Source: JBFLYN01 sp040756655 (lineage in GTDB: Bacteria; Bacillota; Sulfobacillia; UBA8153). From it: a stretch of DNA of 64,000 bases. The stretch lies in the NCBI GenBank assembly GCA_040756655.1, contig JBFLYN010000007.1:36469-100468 (forward strand), read 5' to 3'. This document shows, one piece after another, positions 9,371-18,412 of the stretch (position 1 is its first letter; the number at the start of each line of letters is the position of its first letter). The notes below the pieces were generated by a model that had not been told where the DNA came from, did no database searches, and saw only the letters and a list, made by a program, of their open reading frames with translations. Position numbers and translations under genes: made by a program.

Positions 9371-10489
9371 TTGTCCTTGTCACCTAGGCATCGCTACCTC
9401 TTTCACACCACCCAAGGCGCGAGCCCAACCGACATCCGGCGGCTGGTAGGCGGCACGGCCAAGTACCTGCCCCGGGTTGACATGTGGGTCGGCTACCTTC
9501 CACCCGCCAGGCTCGCCAGCCTCAGCCGGACCGGGTGGCTGGAGTGGTCCGAACCCGACCGGGGTATACAGGTACCCCCGCCCGTGGCACGCCACCGCCC
9601 GCCCGCCTCCCGTCCCTGGGGCGTGGACTTCGTTGACGCCCCCGCCGCCTGGCCCCTCACCGAGGGTGAAGGTACCCGGGTCGCAGTCATCGATACGGGC
9701 ATCGACTACCGGCACCAGAACCTGACCACCGGCATTGGGATAGGCGTCAACCTGGTGTCTCCCGGTTCCCGCCCCCAAGATGACTCCGGGCACGGCACCC
9801 ATGTGGCAGGTACCATCGCCGCCCGGACCGGTGCCCGGACCATCCCCGGGCTGGTTGGCGTGGCCCCGGCCGCCACCATCTACCCGGTCAAAGCGTTTGA
9901 TCGTAACGGCATGGGCAGCCTCAGTTGGGTAGTGGAGGCCATCGACTGGTGCATAGCCATGCAGGCTTCCGTGGTCAACATGAGTTTCGGTCTGGCCAAA
10001 GAAAGCCAGGCCCTGTCCCACGCTCTGGCCCACGCCGCCCGGGCCGGGCTGGTGCTGGTGGCGGCAGCAGGCAACCGGGGGCAGGCCGGTCCGGTAGACT
10101 GGCCCGCGCGCTATCCGGAAGTGCTGGCCATCACTGCGCTGGCCAGGGGCGGCGCCTGGGCGGATTTCTCTAGCCGGGGACAGGAGGTGGCGCTGGCGGC
10201 CCCCGGCCACGAGGTAGTCTCGTCTTGGCCCGGGCGTGGTCACCCGGTGGCTCTTTCCGGGACGTCCATGGCCTGCCCGCACGTGACCGGCGTGGCCGCC
10301 CTCATCCTGGGGTACCGGCCGCGACTGCCGCGCGAGCTTGTCCACCAGGCGCTCATCATGGGCGCCCGCCGTTTGCCCCACCTCGCCTCCGACCAGCAGG
10401 GCGCGGGCGTGGTCAGTGCTACTGGCTCCCTAGGCCATGTAAACGGTAAAACGGAAAGCCCCGCGCCGACCGCCACTCCCCGGGGCTAA
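9371..10489 (+). CDS. Subtilisin-like serine protease, no signal peptide
   Basis: A 372-residue S8 peptidase with the full triad: Asp108 (VIDTGID), His141 (SGHGTHVAGT) and Ser298 (SGTSMACPH), and the oxyanion Asn234 (AAGNRG). About 85 residues precede the catalytic domain and resemble a short propeptide, but I see no signal peptide, so the enzyme is either cytoplasmic or exported in an unusual way. TTG at 9371 has GAGGGAGG seven bases upstream and lies about 30 bases after the predicted transcript start; in-frame codons further upstream (to 9269) would overlap the formamidase gene and precede the promoter. Its stop overlaps the stop of the convergent cysteine-cluster gene by four bases. Confidence 0.9.
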   Translation: MSLSPRHRYLFHTTQGASPTDIRRLVGGTAKYLPRVDMWVGYLPPARLASLSRTGWLEWSEPDRGIQVPPPVARHRPPASRPWGVDFVDAPAAWPLTEGEGTRVAVIDTGIDYRHQNLTTGIGIGVNLVSPGSRPQDDSGHGTHVAGTIAARTGARTIPGLVGVAPAATIYPVKAFDRNGMGSLSWVVEAIDWCIAMQASVVNMSFGLAKESQALSHALAHAARAGLVLVAAAGNRGQAGPVDWPARYPEVLAITALARGGAWADFSSRGQEVALAAPGHEVVSSWPGRGHPVALSGTSMACPHVTGVAALILGYRPRLPRELVHQALIMGARRLPHLASDQQGAGVVSATGSLGHVNGKTESPAPTATPRG

Positions 10490-10983
10490 CCGGCCCGCGG
10501 AGGGCGCTGGTGAGTGTAGTAATGGATAACACCGGGAGCCTCCAGGCAGAAAGCTTCCAGGTCCAGGGCCTCTAGGTCGTGAAGGACGTGTAGCGCAGCC
10601 GTTATGCGGGCGGCCAGTTCCTTGGTGCGGTGGTAGTTGGCGAGGTAGGCCCGGCGTTCCCTGGGAGAAGGAAGCAGGCGCACCGGGTCGCAAAGGTAGG
10701 TGCGGCAAAGCAGCGGGCGCTGGGACACCCGCAGGGTGCAACCAGCGCCCTGGCGGTGGAAAGCACACTTATCGCTGTCCCCCATGACCTTTAGCTCCGT
10801 GCCCCCGGCCCGCATCTCCGTGTCGCGGCGGCCCACCAAGGCGCTTAGGAACTCCCGCTCTCCGGCTACCACCAGCTGGGCCAGGTCAGCCAGCGTCCAG
10901 GCCGGCCTCCAGTTACAGCAACCGTTTTTGAAGTTACGGGTGTAACAGAGGCGACAGCGCGCCGCCCTCACGTAGCTTTCCAT
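10486..10983 (-). CDS. YkgJ-like cysteine-cluster protein
   Basis: About 165 residues with cysteine pairs at both ends of a core: CRLCYTRNFKNGCC near the N-terminus and KCAFHRQGAGCTL followed by RPLLCRTYLC in the middle. This pattern matches the YkgJ/UPF0153 zinc- or iron-sulfur-binding family, whose function is poorly known. The start is unclear: ATG at 10983 places the first Cys near residue 10, while GTG codons at about 10998 and 11025 are also in frame. The tail-to-tail overlap with the subtilase gene suggests no terminator between them. Confidence 0.7.
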   Translation of the reverse strand: MESYVRAARCRLCYTRNFKNGCCNWRPAWTLADLAQLVVAGEREFLSALVGRRDTEMRAGGTELKVMGDSDKCAFHRQGAGCTLRVSQRPLLCRTYLCDPVRLLPSPRERRAYLANYHRTKELAARITAALHVLHDLEALDLEAFCLEAPGVIHYYTHQRPPRAG

Positions 10984-11210
10984 TCCTCGCCAGACCACAA
11001 GACCCACCCAGCCCACCCCCGCCACTAGATTTAGCCACCGGGCCTAGTATTCCTGCCGGGCCCTCTGAGAACTCTGGGTGCCGCAGGGCACCGGCTTGCC
11101 CCCTGCTCTACCGTGTCCCCTGCCCCCGGCTGCCCGGTGAGACCGGGGCAGGTAATGCCCAACCACCCGTGGAATTCCCGCCCACATGGGGACATGGAGG
11201 AGGTACGGTA

Positions 11211-13535
11211 ATGGGCGACCAGGTAACACTCGCTGGAGAGCTATCCCGCGAAGTATATGCCCGGGCCGAACGCTTGCTGCCCTGGAACGTCAGGCAACTC
11301 ATCTTCCGGGCGGAGGTCAGGCCCCGGTGGAAAGACGGCGGTGACGCATTCCACTATCTTAACTGGACACGGGAGGGCAAGGAGTTCGTGCTGGTCGACC
11401 CGGCCGCCGGCCACCGGCAGCCTGCGTTTGACCACGCCCGAATGGCGAAGGCCCTGTCGCTGGCCACCGGCGCCCGCTACGTGCATAACCAGCTTCCCTT
11501 CGACGAGTTCCAGTTCACAAGGGACGACGGTGCCGTTGAGTTCCGGGTGGACGAGACCGCCTGGCGCTGTGACCTCTCCACTTACCAGTGTGTGCAGGTA
11601 GACCCAGACCGGTTAGCCCGGCCGGGCGAGTTGCCATCACCCGATGGACGGTGGGCGGCCCGGGTGGAGGAGCACGACCTCTATATACGCTGCCTTCACT
11701 CCGGAGAGGAACACCGCCTGACCTTTGACGGTGAACCCTACTACGATTATGCAACGGCCCCGGAAGCGCGCACCACCGGGGTAACCGACCGGCTGGCAAA
11801 GAAGCCCCTCCCCCCGGTGGCAGTGTGGTCGCCGGATTCCAGGCGCCTGGTAACCCACCGGCTCGACCAGCGGCAGGTGGCGGACCTGCACTTGGTCCAG
11901 TCGGTGCTCCCGGACGGCGGGTGGCGCCCCCGGTTGCACTCCTACCGCTACGCCATGCCCGGTGACGAGCACGTACCGCTGGCGAGCCTGGTGGTCTTCG
12001 ACATCACCCGGCGCACACGCGTCGACATAGCCGCCCACCCGCTACTGGCGCCGGCGCGCACTCCCGTGGAAATGGGCATGGTCTGGTGGAGCACAGACGG
12101 TGAGAGGATCTACTACATCGAGGAAGCACGCGACCACCGGACGGCCAGGCTGTGCGAGGCCCGCTCCAGCTCCGGGGAGGTCCGTACCATCCTCGAGGAA
12201 CGGTGTTGTACGTATGTGGACCTCAGTCCCGACCGGTTTCCGCCGTGCGTGCGGGTGGTAAGTGGCGGCCAGGAGGTGATCTGGTTTTCCGAGCGCGACG
12301 GGTGGGGTCACCTTTACCTGTACGGCACCGACGGGCAGCTCAGGGGCCAGGTCACTCGTGGGCCCTGGTTGGTGCGGGAACTTCTCCACGCCGATGACAA
12401 CGAGCGCTGGGTCTATTTTACCGCCGGTGGGCGCGAAGGAGGCGATCCGTACCTACGACGGCTCTACCGTGCCCGTTATGACGGTAGCGCCATCGAACTA
12501 CTCACTCCCGAAGATGGCGATCACCAGGTGACCATGGCTCCCAGCGGCCGTTACTTCGTGGACACCTGGTCGCTGGTGGACACGCCGCCCGTGACCGTCC
12601 TGCGCCGTGCCGATGGGACTTGGATCTGCCAGCTGGAACGTGCCGACATCGGACTCCTGGAGGCCACCGGGTGGAAAGCGCCGGAGCGGTTCCAAGTGAA
12701 GGCCCGGGACGGGATCACCGACATCTACGGAGTCCTTTACCTGCCTTCTGATTTCGACCCGGGATGCCGGTACCCGGTGCTGGACGATATCTACCCCGGG
12801 CCGCAACGGGTCCGGTCTTCCGCCTGCTTTGCCGTGGGCGCCACCCGGGGAGATGAGTCTTACTGGCACGCGCAGGCCACCGCCGAACTCGGTTTCGCCG
12901 TGGTCACCATCGACGGCATGGGCACGCCTTACCGCTCCAAGGCGTTCCACGACCGGGCCTACGGCCAAAACTTCGGCGAAGCCGGCGGGCTGGCCGACCA
13001 TGTCTGTGGACTACAGCAACTGGCCCGGGAACGACCATACCTGGACCTGGCGCGGGTGGGCATCTACGGGCACTCGGGGGGAGGTTACGCAGCCGCTCGG
13101 GCCATGCTGGTCTACCCGGACTTTTACCGCGTGGCGGTTTCCTCCGCCGGCAATCACGACCAGCGGAGCTACCTGGCGGCCTGGGGCGAACGGTACCTGG
13201 GACTGCTGGAAGGCGACGGTTACTCGGCACAGGCCAACTCGGACCTGGCCGACCGTCTTGCCGGGAAACTGCTGTTGGTCTACGGCGACATGGATGACAA
13301 TGTTCACCCGGCGATGGTGCTCCAGCTAGTCGATGCCCTGATCCGGGCCAACCGGGATTTCGACCTCCTGGTTTTGCCCAACTGCAACCATAACTTTAAC
13401 TCCTCGTACTTCCTGCGCAGGCGGTGGGATTACTTTGTCCATCACCTGCTGGGCCTGGCGCCTCCCGCCGGTTACCGGCTCCAGGACCGGCCGGCAGGAG
13501 ATACGCCACGTGCGGGTGGGGGGGGTAAAGGATAG
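11211..13535 (+). CDS. S9 family peptidase, dipeptidyl peptidase IV type
   Basis: A 774-residue serine peptidase. The first two thirds form a beta-propeller with DPP IV-like blocks (FHYLNWTREG, WSPDSRRLVTHRLDQR, YYIEEARDHRTARL), and the last quarter is the alpha/beta hydrolase domain. The nucleophile elbow is GIYGHSGGGYAA, the acid is in YGDMDDNVHP and the histidine in NCNHNF. No signal peptide, so it probably trims peptides in the cytoplasm. ATG at 11211 has GGAGGAGGT six bases upstream; a longer in-frame start at 11169 lacks a ribosome site. One of four S9 peptidases in the window. Confidence 0.92.
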   Translation: MGDQVTLAGELSREVYARAERLLPWNVRQLIFRAEVRPRWKDGGDAFHYLNWTREGKEFVLVDPAAGHRQPAFDHARMAKALSLATGARYVHNQLPFDEFQFTRDDGAVEFRVDETAWRCDLSTYQCVQVDPDRLARPGELPSPDGRWAARVEEHDLYIRCLHSGEEHRLTFDGEPYYDYATAPEARTTGVTDRLAKKPLPPVAVWSPDSRRLVTHRLDQRQVADLHLVQSVLPDGGWRPRLHSYRYAMPGDEHVPLASLVVFDITRRTRVDIAAHPLLAPARTPVEMGMVWWSTDGERIYYIEEARDHRTARLCEARSSSGEVRTILEERCCTYVDLSPDRFPPCVRVVSGGQEVIWFSERDGWGHLYLYGTDGQLRGQVTRGPWLVRELLHADDNERWVYFTAGGREGGDPYLRRLYRARYDGSAIELLTPEDGDHQVTMAPSGRYFVDTWSLVDTPPVTVLRRADGTWICQLERADIGLLEATGWKAPERFQVKARDGITDIYGVLYLPSDFDPGCRYPVLDDIYPGPQRVRSSACFAVGATRGDESYWHAQATAELGFAVVTIDGMGTPYRSKAFHDRAYGQNFGEAGGLADHVCGLQQLARERPYLDLARVGIYGHSGGGYAAARAMLVYPDFYRVAVSSAGNHDQRSYLAAWGERYLGLLEGDGYSAQANSDLADRLAGKLLLVYGDMDDNVHPAMVLQLVDALIRANRDFDLLVLPNCNHNFNSSYFLRRRWDYFVHHLLGLAPPAGYRLQDRPAGDTPRAGGGGKG

Positions 13536-13798
13536 GTATTCGGGGGATGCAGCTTTTTAGCCTTCTTCCGCCAGCCAGCATCCCAACCCTAGAAGACCCG
13601 CCGGTTGCACACCCGTGGCGCTGGGGGCCGTGAAGAGGAGTGCCGCCACACTAGGCCGGGATCCACACCAGGGGCCAGATGTCCGCCCCGGCCGGGAGGC
13701 GCTGGTGGGGCCGTACGGGGGCCTTTTGGGCGCCACACCGGGCGGCCAAGGCCGGAAACCCTTTGGACCGGTTCCGGGCCGGCAGGCTGGCTTCTCCC

Positions 13799-14048
13799 TC
13801 AGCGCGTGCCCAGGAACATCAGGACCACTCCGGCGACGACCAGGGCCAGTTTGGCCGGGGACAATGCGGCTGCCAGCCCCAACAGCCGACACCAGAAGAA
13901 ACACCAATGGACCAATGCTGCCGATGAGGGCGTTGATCCTCACCGCCGGGTCCACCCGGCCCAGCCGGAGCATGAAAGCAGCGGCCGCCAGGTTGAAGAG
14001 GCCAAATGCAAACCGGATCATAAACATGATCAGCACGGTACGGTTCAA
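13799..14048 (-). pseudogene. yqhV: YqhV-like (DUF2619) small membrane protein, frameshifted
   Basis: The minus-strand frame from TTG 14048 reads NRTVLIMFMIRFAFGLFNLA, then INALIGSIGPLVFLLVSAVG, a two-helix pattern of the Bacillota YqhV/DUF2619 family. At the run of four G (plus-strand C at 13877-13880) the frame goes wrong; removing one G restores LAAALSPAKLALVVAGVVLM and then FLGTR and a TGA at 13799-13801, a third helix and a normal family end at about 82 residues. As written the frame runs on into low-complexity sequence. This is either a sequencing error or a fresh mutation. Function unknown; some relatives are sporulation-linked. Confidence 0.7.
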
Positions 14049-14178
14049 GGATTGCGCACCACCGCCCCGGGGGCGGCAGGTCCCTCCTCTCTTCCTCCCA
14101 ACCGCCGCCAGCCGGGCAGGGACATTCGGCTGGTATAGTGTACACCGGAAGGACCGTGCTGCCACCCACCCCGGCCAA

Positions 14179-14976
14179 CTACTTTCCCAGGCGCACCCGG
14201 ACGGCCTGAAGCTCCGGCAGCTCGAGGATCATGGCGGACACGCGGCCGAACGACTCCACCTCTCCGGTGGCGGTAAACTGGCGGTACCCCTGCCGCCCGG
14301 GGGGCCGGAGCATGCCCCGGGCACTGAGTTCATCCTCAAGTATTCCCACCGTGGTCAGGGCCGGATCCACCAGGCTTACGTCATCGCCAAGGTACTCCTG
14401 GATCCAGCGGGCCAGGAGAGGGTAGTGGGTGCACCCCAGGATGACCGTATCCACTTTGGCCCGGGCCAGGGGCCCCACGTACTCCGCCACCGCAGCCTGG
14501 ATGGCCGGTTCGTCGTCGAGGCCGCTTTCTACCAGCGGGGCAAATTTCGGGCAGCCCTGGGCGATCACCTCCACCCCGGGGACCAGCTCCTTCATACGTC
14601 GCTGGTAAGCACCGCTCTTTACCGTGCCTTCGGTGGCCAGCAAGCCGACCCGGCCCCGGGTGGTGCGCGCGGCCAAGCGGGCGCCGGGTTCGATGACCCC
14701 GACTACCGGGAAAGGCGCCCGGGCACGGGCCGCTTCCAGCCCGGCGGCGGTGGCAGTGTTGCACGCAATGACCAGCGCCTTGGCGCCCCGGGCGTCCATG
14801 AAATCCACTACTTCCAGCACATACTGGCGGACCTGCTCCTGCAGTTGGGGCCCGTAGGGCATGCGCGCCGTGTCTCCCAGGTAGAGCAAATCCTCCTGGG
14901 GCATGCGCAGTAGCATCTGGCGCACCACCGTCAGACCGCCCACTCCCGAATCAAACACTCCTATAGGGCCATCCAT
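14179..14976 (-). CDS. murI: Glutamate racemase
   Basis: Makes D-glutamate for peptidoglycan. The 265-residue product has the family N-terminus GVFDSGVGGLTV and the two catalytic cysteines, Cys72 in ACNTATA and Cys182 in GCTHYPLL. ATG at 14976 has AAGGGGTGAAGGA upstream and lies five bases past the homoserine dehydrogenase stop; an in-frame ATG at 15012 would overlap that gene and is less likely. It is the third gene of an apparent operon: DapA-family aldolase, hom, murI. Confidence 0.96.
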   Translation of the reverse strand: MDGPIGVFDSGVGGLTVVRQMLLRMPQEDLLYLGDTARMPYGPQLQEQVRQYVLEVVDFMDARGAKALVIACNTATAAGLEAARARAPFPVVGVIEPGARLAARTTRGRVGLLATEGTVKSGAYQRRMKELVPGVEVIAQGCPKFAPLVESGLDDEPAIQAAVAEYVGPLARAKVDTVILGCTHYPLLARWIQEYLGDDVSLVDPALTTVGILEDELSARGMLRPPGRQGYRQFTATGEVESFGRVSAMILELPELQAVRVRLGK

Positions 14977-14981
14977 GTCCT

Positions 14982-16016
14982 TCACCCCTTTTTGCCAGTC
15001 ATCCCCGGCCAACCCGGCCCGTGGTTGCGCAGGTTCAAAACGTCCTTTAAAGCGGCGGCAGCAGCCCCCCGCGGGTCCGATGCCCCTCCCACCAGCGCCA
15101 GTTCTCCCATGGTGTCGGTCTGGTACACGATGGCCTTGGCGCTCCCCCCCACTCCGGCCAGAAGCGACCCAGCAGGCAGCGCCTTGAGCTCCACTCGCGC
15201 CCGCACCCCGTCCGGTCCAGAACGGGCCTCGCCCACTAGCTTGAGCACCCGGCCCCGGGCTCGGGCCGCTGCGATCTCAGCCTGGGGCAGGTCCCTGATG
15301 CCGGTGACATGCACATCCTCCAGGCCCAGGTTTGCCCTTAGGACGGCGTTGGCCAGGATGCATATCTTGGCCGCGGTATCGTGCCCATCCACGTCCAGAG
15401 CTGGGTCAGCCTCGGCAATGCCTCGCCGTCGCGCCTCCTGCAGCGCCTCGTCGTAACCGGCACCGCTTTCGGTCATGAAGGAAAGAATGAAGTTGGTGGT
15501 GCCATTGAGGATGCCGGTGAACCCGAGCACGGTAGCACCGGCCAGTGCATAGTGGACCGTGTCCGCCGTGGGCAGGGCAGCCGCCACCGCACCGCTGAAC
15601 TTGAGGGCGACCCCGGCTTCCCGGGCCCGCCGGTCCAGTTCCGGGTAGGCGCGCACCAGGGCCCCCTTGGACAGCACCACCGCGTGCATCCGGTGGTCAA
15701 ACGCCGTTCTTAACAGGGAAAGGGCGGGCTCCCCGGTGTACAGGTTGGTGGGCGTGGCGTCTATCAACACCCCGGCCCCCGCCCGGAACAGCCCGCCCTG
15801 GTCGGCATCGCCACCCAGCGCCCGGCCTTCCCGGGCCAGCTGGGCCATGGAGTCCAGCGGTAGGCCCCGGGGCTCCATCAGCACCCGTTCCCGGGTGGCC
15901 ACCGCCACCAGCTCCAGCCGTACACCGTAGTGGCTTTCCCAGGCCGGAGCCTTCTCCGCCAGGAGCATCACCAGTTGCCGCCCAACACCCCCGAACCCGG
16001 CCAGTGCCAGTTTCAT
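14982..16016 (-). CDS. hom: Homoserine dehydrogenase
   Basis: Reduces aspartate semialdehyde to homoserine for threonine (and in many bacteria methionine). 344 residues: NAD(P)-binding GFGGVGRQL near residue 8, the catalytic-domain block GILNGTTNFIL, and the signature DPALDVDGHDTAAKI with the catalytic lysine. There is no C-terminal ACT domain, so allosteric feedback through ACT is not expected. ATG start overlaps the upstream aldolase stop as ATGA. Because the window also holds a sulfide-to-homocysteine gene set, this enzyme may serve mainly threonine. Confidence 0.95.
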   Translation of the reverse strand: MKLALAGFGGVGRQLVMLLAEKAPAWESHYGVRLELVAVATRERVLMEPRGLPLDSMAQLAREGRALGGDADQGGLFRAGAGVLIDATPTNLYTGEPALSLLRTAFDHRMHAVVLSKGALVRAYPELDRRAREAGVALKFSGAVAAALPTADTVHYALAGATVLGFTGILNGTTNFILSFMTESGAGYDEALQEARRRGIAEADPALDVDGHDTAAKICILANAVLRANLGLEDVHVTGIRDLPQAEIAAARARGRVLKLVGEARSGPDGVRARVELKALPAGSLLAGVGGSAKAIVYQTDTMGELALVGGASDPRGAAAAALKDVLNLRNHGPGWPGMTGKKG

Positions 16017-16897
16017 GCCGGTAACGCATCAAAAGCCCGGAGCATGCCTGCGATCTGGTCACGTTCGGAGGGAGTCACCGGTTCCAACGGCGGCCGTACC
16101 TCTCCACCATAGTATCCCAGAAGATCCAGGGCTGCCTTGAGCCCACCCACTCCCCAGCGGGCGGTGACGGCATGGTTCAGGGGCAGAAGGTCCAGTTGTA
16201 GCCTGCGCGCACCTGAGAGGTCTCCCCGCTCAAACCTGTCCTGGATCTCGGCGCAGGCGTCTGGCACCACGTTGGCCACCGCCAGTGTCCCTCCTTGCCC
16301 GCCCATGACCAGGGTGGGCAGAAGGAAGCTGCCCGAACCGGCAAACACCGAAAAGCCGGCTGGGGCACCGGCGATGATCTCCGCGATCTGGACGATGTTG
16401 CCGCCTGAGTCTTTGATGCCAATGATGTTGGGGTGGGCGGCCAGCTCCACCACCACCGGGGCAGGCAGGTTGAGCCCGGTATTCCTGGGCATGTTATAAA
16501 GCATCACGGGAACCGGGCAGTTATCAGCCACTTCCGTGTAATACCTCTTGAGGGCGGCCGGGGTCATGGAACCTTTGTAAAAGCTGGGGGTGATGACCAG
16601 CACGGCAGCGGCTCCCAGCCCGGCGGCCCGGCGGGATAGCTCGATGGTCTCCCGGGTGGACTCACACCCGGTACCGGCGATGACCGGGCGGTCGGCGGGA
16701 AAGTGATCGCGGACGTAGCCGATGAGCGCCTCCTTCTCCACCGGGTCCAAGAGCACGGCCTCGCCATTGGAACCGAGCACCACCAGGCCCGCCAGCCGGG
16801 TGGCGGCCCACCGTTCCAGGTTGCCGCGGAGGTGGTTAAAGCTCACCTTACCCTGCTCAAAGGGCGTGGGAATGGGCGCGTAAATACCTTTGATCAC
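16013..16897 (-). CDS. DapA-family aldolase, 4-hydroxy-2-oxoglutarate aldolase-like
   Basis: A 294-residue TIM-barrel class I aldolase/lyase. The Schiff-base lysine is Lys162 (GIKDSGG) and the catalytic tyrosine Tyr134 (LYNMPRNTG). The pyruvate-carboxylate loop reads GSNGE (42-46) where true dihydrodipicolinate synthases usually have GTTGE; GSNGE together with VITPSFYK resembles 4-hydroxy-2-oxoglutarate aldolase (HOGA1). So the reaction may be cleavage of a hydroxy-oxo acid rather than lysine synthesis, although the place beside hom would suit dapA. GTG at 16897 has AGGGGG eight bases upstream; the stop overlaps hom. Confidence 0.85.
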   Translation of the reverse strand: MIKGIYAPIPTPFEQGKVSFNHLRGNLERWAATRLAGLVVLGSNGEAVLLDPVEKEALIGYVRDHFPADRPVIAGTGCESTRETIELSRRAAGLGAAAVLVITPSFYKGSMTPAALKRYYTEVADNCPVPVMLYNMPRNTGLNLPAPVVVELAAHPNIIGIKDSGGNIVQIAEIIAGAPAGFSVFAGSGSFLLPTLVMGGQGGTLAVANVVPDACAEIQDRFERGDLSGARRLQLDLLPLNHAVTARWGVGGLKAALDLLGYYGGEVRPPLEPVTPSERDQIAGMLRAFDALPA

Positions 16898-17503
16898 GTG
16901 GTAACCCCCTGACTTGGAAGGCCTACGAAGCCCCCCAGATGTGGTCTTGGTTCTGAAACATTCCCGGCTACCGTCGGTGCCGCGCTCCCGGCTGGCCCGC
17001 AAGTGACAGTGCTAGCCGTGGTGTCAAAACTGACCTGGTAACGGCAAATGGGTTGGTGGTCCACTGCACACCCTGCACGTTGCAGCCCTTCCCCACCACC
17101 GAGTGCTGGATGGGAGATTCCACGCGCCCGGTCGCCGCTCCTGCCGCGGCCGGACCACGAGTCCTGGTGCCTTCACCGGGGGCCACACCAGGACCCGGAG
17201 CTGGCACCCGGGCTACCGGGGCCAACTATGCTTCGCGGTGCGGGCCAGCAAGTTCGTGCCCAGGCATGCCACCTTGCCCCCAGTCTCCGACAGGCCATAC
17301 AGGTTCCGTCCCTTCTGTGTGACCAGGCAGGCATAGATGAACTCCCTTAGGTAATGGTACGGCTGTCCCCCGCAATGCAGTTATTTGGGCCCGGCGTCAA
17401 CCCCTTCCCGGGTTGTCTTGGGGCTGACCACGGATGGACTGGGGGCGCTCCATATGATGGCACCGGTGACACAACCTGGTGGTGGAAGTGGCGGTGGACG
17501 GCC
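16898..17503. other. Intergenic region without recognised gene
   Basis: About 600 bases upstream of the aldolase-hom-murI operon and downstream of the phosphate butyryltransferase gene. I see no T-box or lysine-riboswitch signature and no conserved protein in any frame. On the minus strand there is a TTGACA at about 17027-17032 but no matching -10 box. Confidence 0.45.
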
Positions 17504-18400
17504 TTAGCCGGTTACCAGGGCAGCGGCCACTGCCAGCGACACCAGCTTGGAGGCAGGCTGGTCGGCCCGGGAAGTCAGGACCAGGGGCACCCGTGCTCCC
17601 ATCACCACTCCCGCCATGAGGCTTTTGCCGAACAAGAGCAGGGCCTTAACTGATATGTTGGCGCACTCTATGCTGGGTACGACCCACAAGTCGGCCCGGC
17701 CGTCCAGCCGGGAAACAATGCCCTTGCTCTGCAGGGCGTCTCGGCTCATGGCCAGATCGAGAGCCAGGGGACCATCCACCAGGGCGTCCGGACACGCCGT
17801 CTCTGCCCAGCGAGCCAGAGCCTGCGCGTCGGTGGTCACCGGCATGGCCGGGTTCACTTCCTCGGTGGCCGCCAGCAAGGCCACCCGGGGTACCTTGGTC
17901 CCCAGCGACTTCATGCACTTGATCCCGTTTTTGATGATGGCCTGCTTTTGCCTGGTGTCTGGAGCAACGTTCAGGCCACCGTCGGTCACCCCCACCAGGT
18001 AGTCCAGGGCCGGTATTTCCAGGATGGCCACGTGGCTCAGGATGGAGTCACCCCGCAGTCCCGCTTCCCGGTCCAGCACGGCACGCAGGAACTCGGAACT
18101 AGTGATCTTTCCTTTGACCAGCACGTCCGCTTCGCCGGCCCCGGTCAGGCGGGCCGCCACGATGCCCACCTCGTGGGGAGCGGCCGGCACCAGCTTGCCT
18201 TCCAGCTTGCGCCCGGTGCCGTGCAAAGCCGCCCGGATCTCAACCGGGTCGCCCACCAGCAGGCACTCGCTGACCAGCCCGGCAGCAGCCGCCATGGCCA
18301 CCGACGTCAGCACGTCCGGGCTCCCCGCCCCGGCCACGCACACTCGCCTGGGCCGGCTGCAGGCCTCGGCCACCACCGGAGCAAACTTTCCCAGTTCCAT
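17504..18400 (-). CDS. ptb: Phosphate butyryltransferase / acyl transferase
   Basis: Transfers an acyl group between CoA and phosphate, normally butyryl-CoA to butyryl-phosphate, which with a kinase gives ATP and the acid. The 298-residue product has the Pta/Ptb family blocks DVLVKGKITSSEFLRAV (near residue 95), GVTDGGLNVAPD and the C-terminal VPSIECANISVKAL and GVVMGARVPLVLTSRAD. Its length and the TDGGLN block favour Ptb over phosphate acetyltransferase. ATG at 18400 with AGGAGAG upstream, 12 bases after the GTPase gene, so the two are co-transcribed. No butyrate kinase gene is in the window. Branched substrates (isobutyryl-CoA) are plausible given the mutase genes nearby. Confidence 0.9.
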   Translation of the reverse strand: MELGKFAPVVAEACSRPRRVCVAGAGSPDVLTSVAMAAAAGLVSECLLVGDPVEIRAALHGTGRKLEGKLVPAAPHEVGIVAARLTGAGEADVLVKGKITSSEFLRAVLDREAGLRGDSILSHVAILEIPALDYLVGVTDGGLNVAPDTRQKQAIIKNGIKCMKSLGTKVPRVALLAATEEVNPAMPVTTDAQALARWAETACPDALVDGPLALDLAMSRDALQSKGIVSRLDGRADLWVVPSIECANISVKALLLFGKSLMAGVVMGARVPLVLTSRADQPASKLVSLAVAAALVTG

Positions 18401-18412
18401 GCCTGATCTCTC

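Noticed and set aside
13615..14913. A 432-codon open frame on the plus strand
   Set aside because: Antisense to murI, which has both catalytic cysteines; no recognisable protein.
16898..17503. Possible T-box or lysine riboswitch before the aldolase-hom-murI operon
   Set aside because: No T-box sequence (AGGGTGGNACCGCG-like) and no terminator at the right place.
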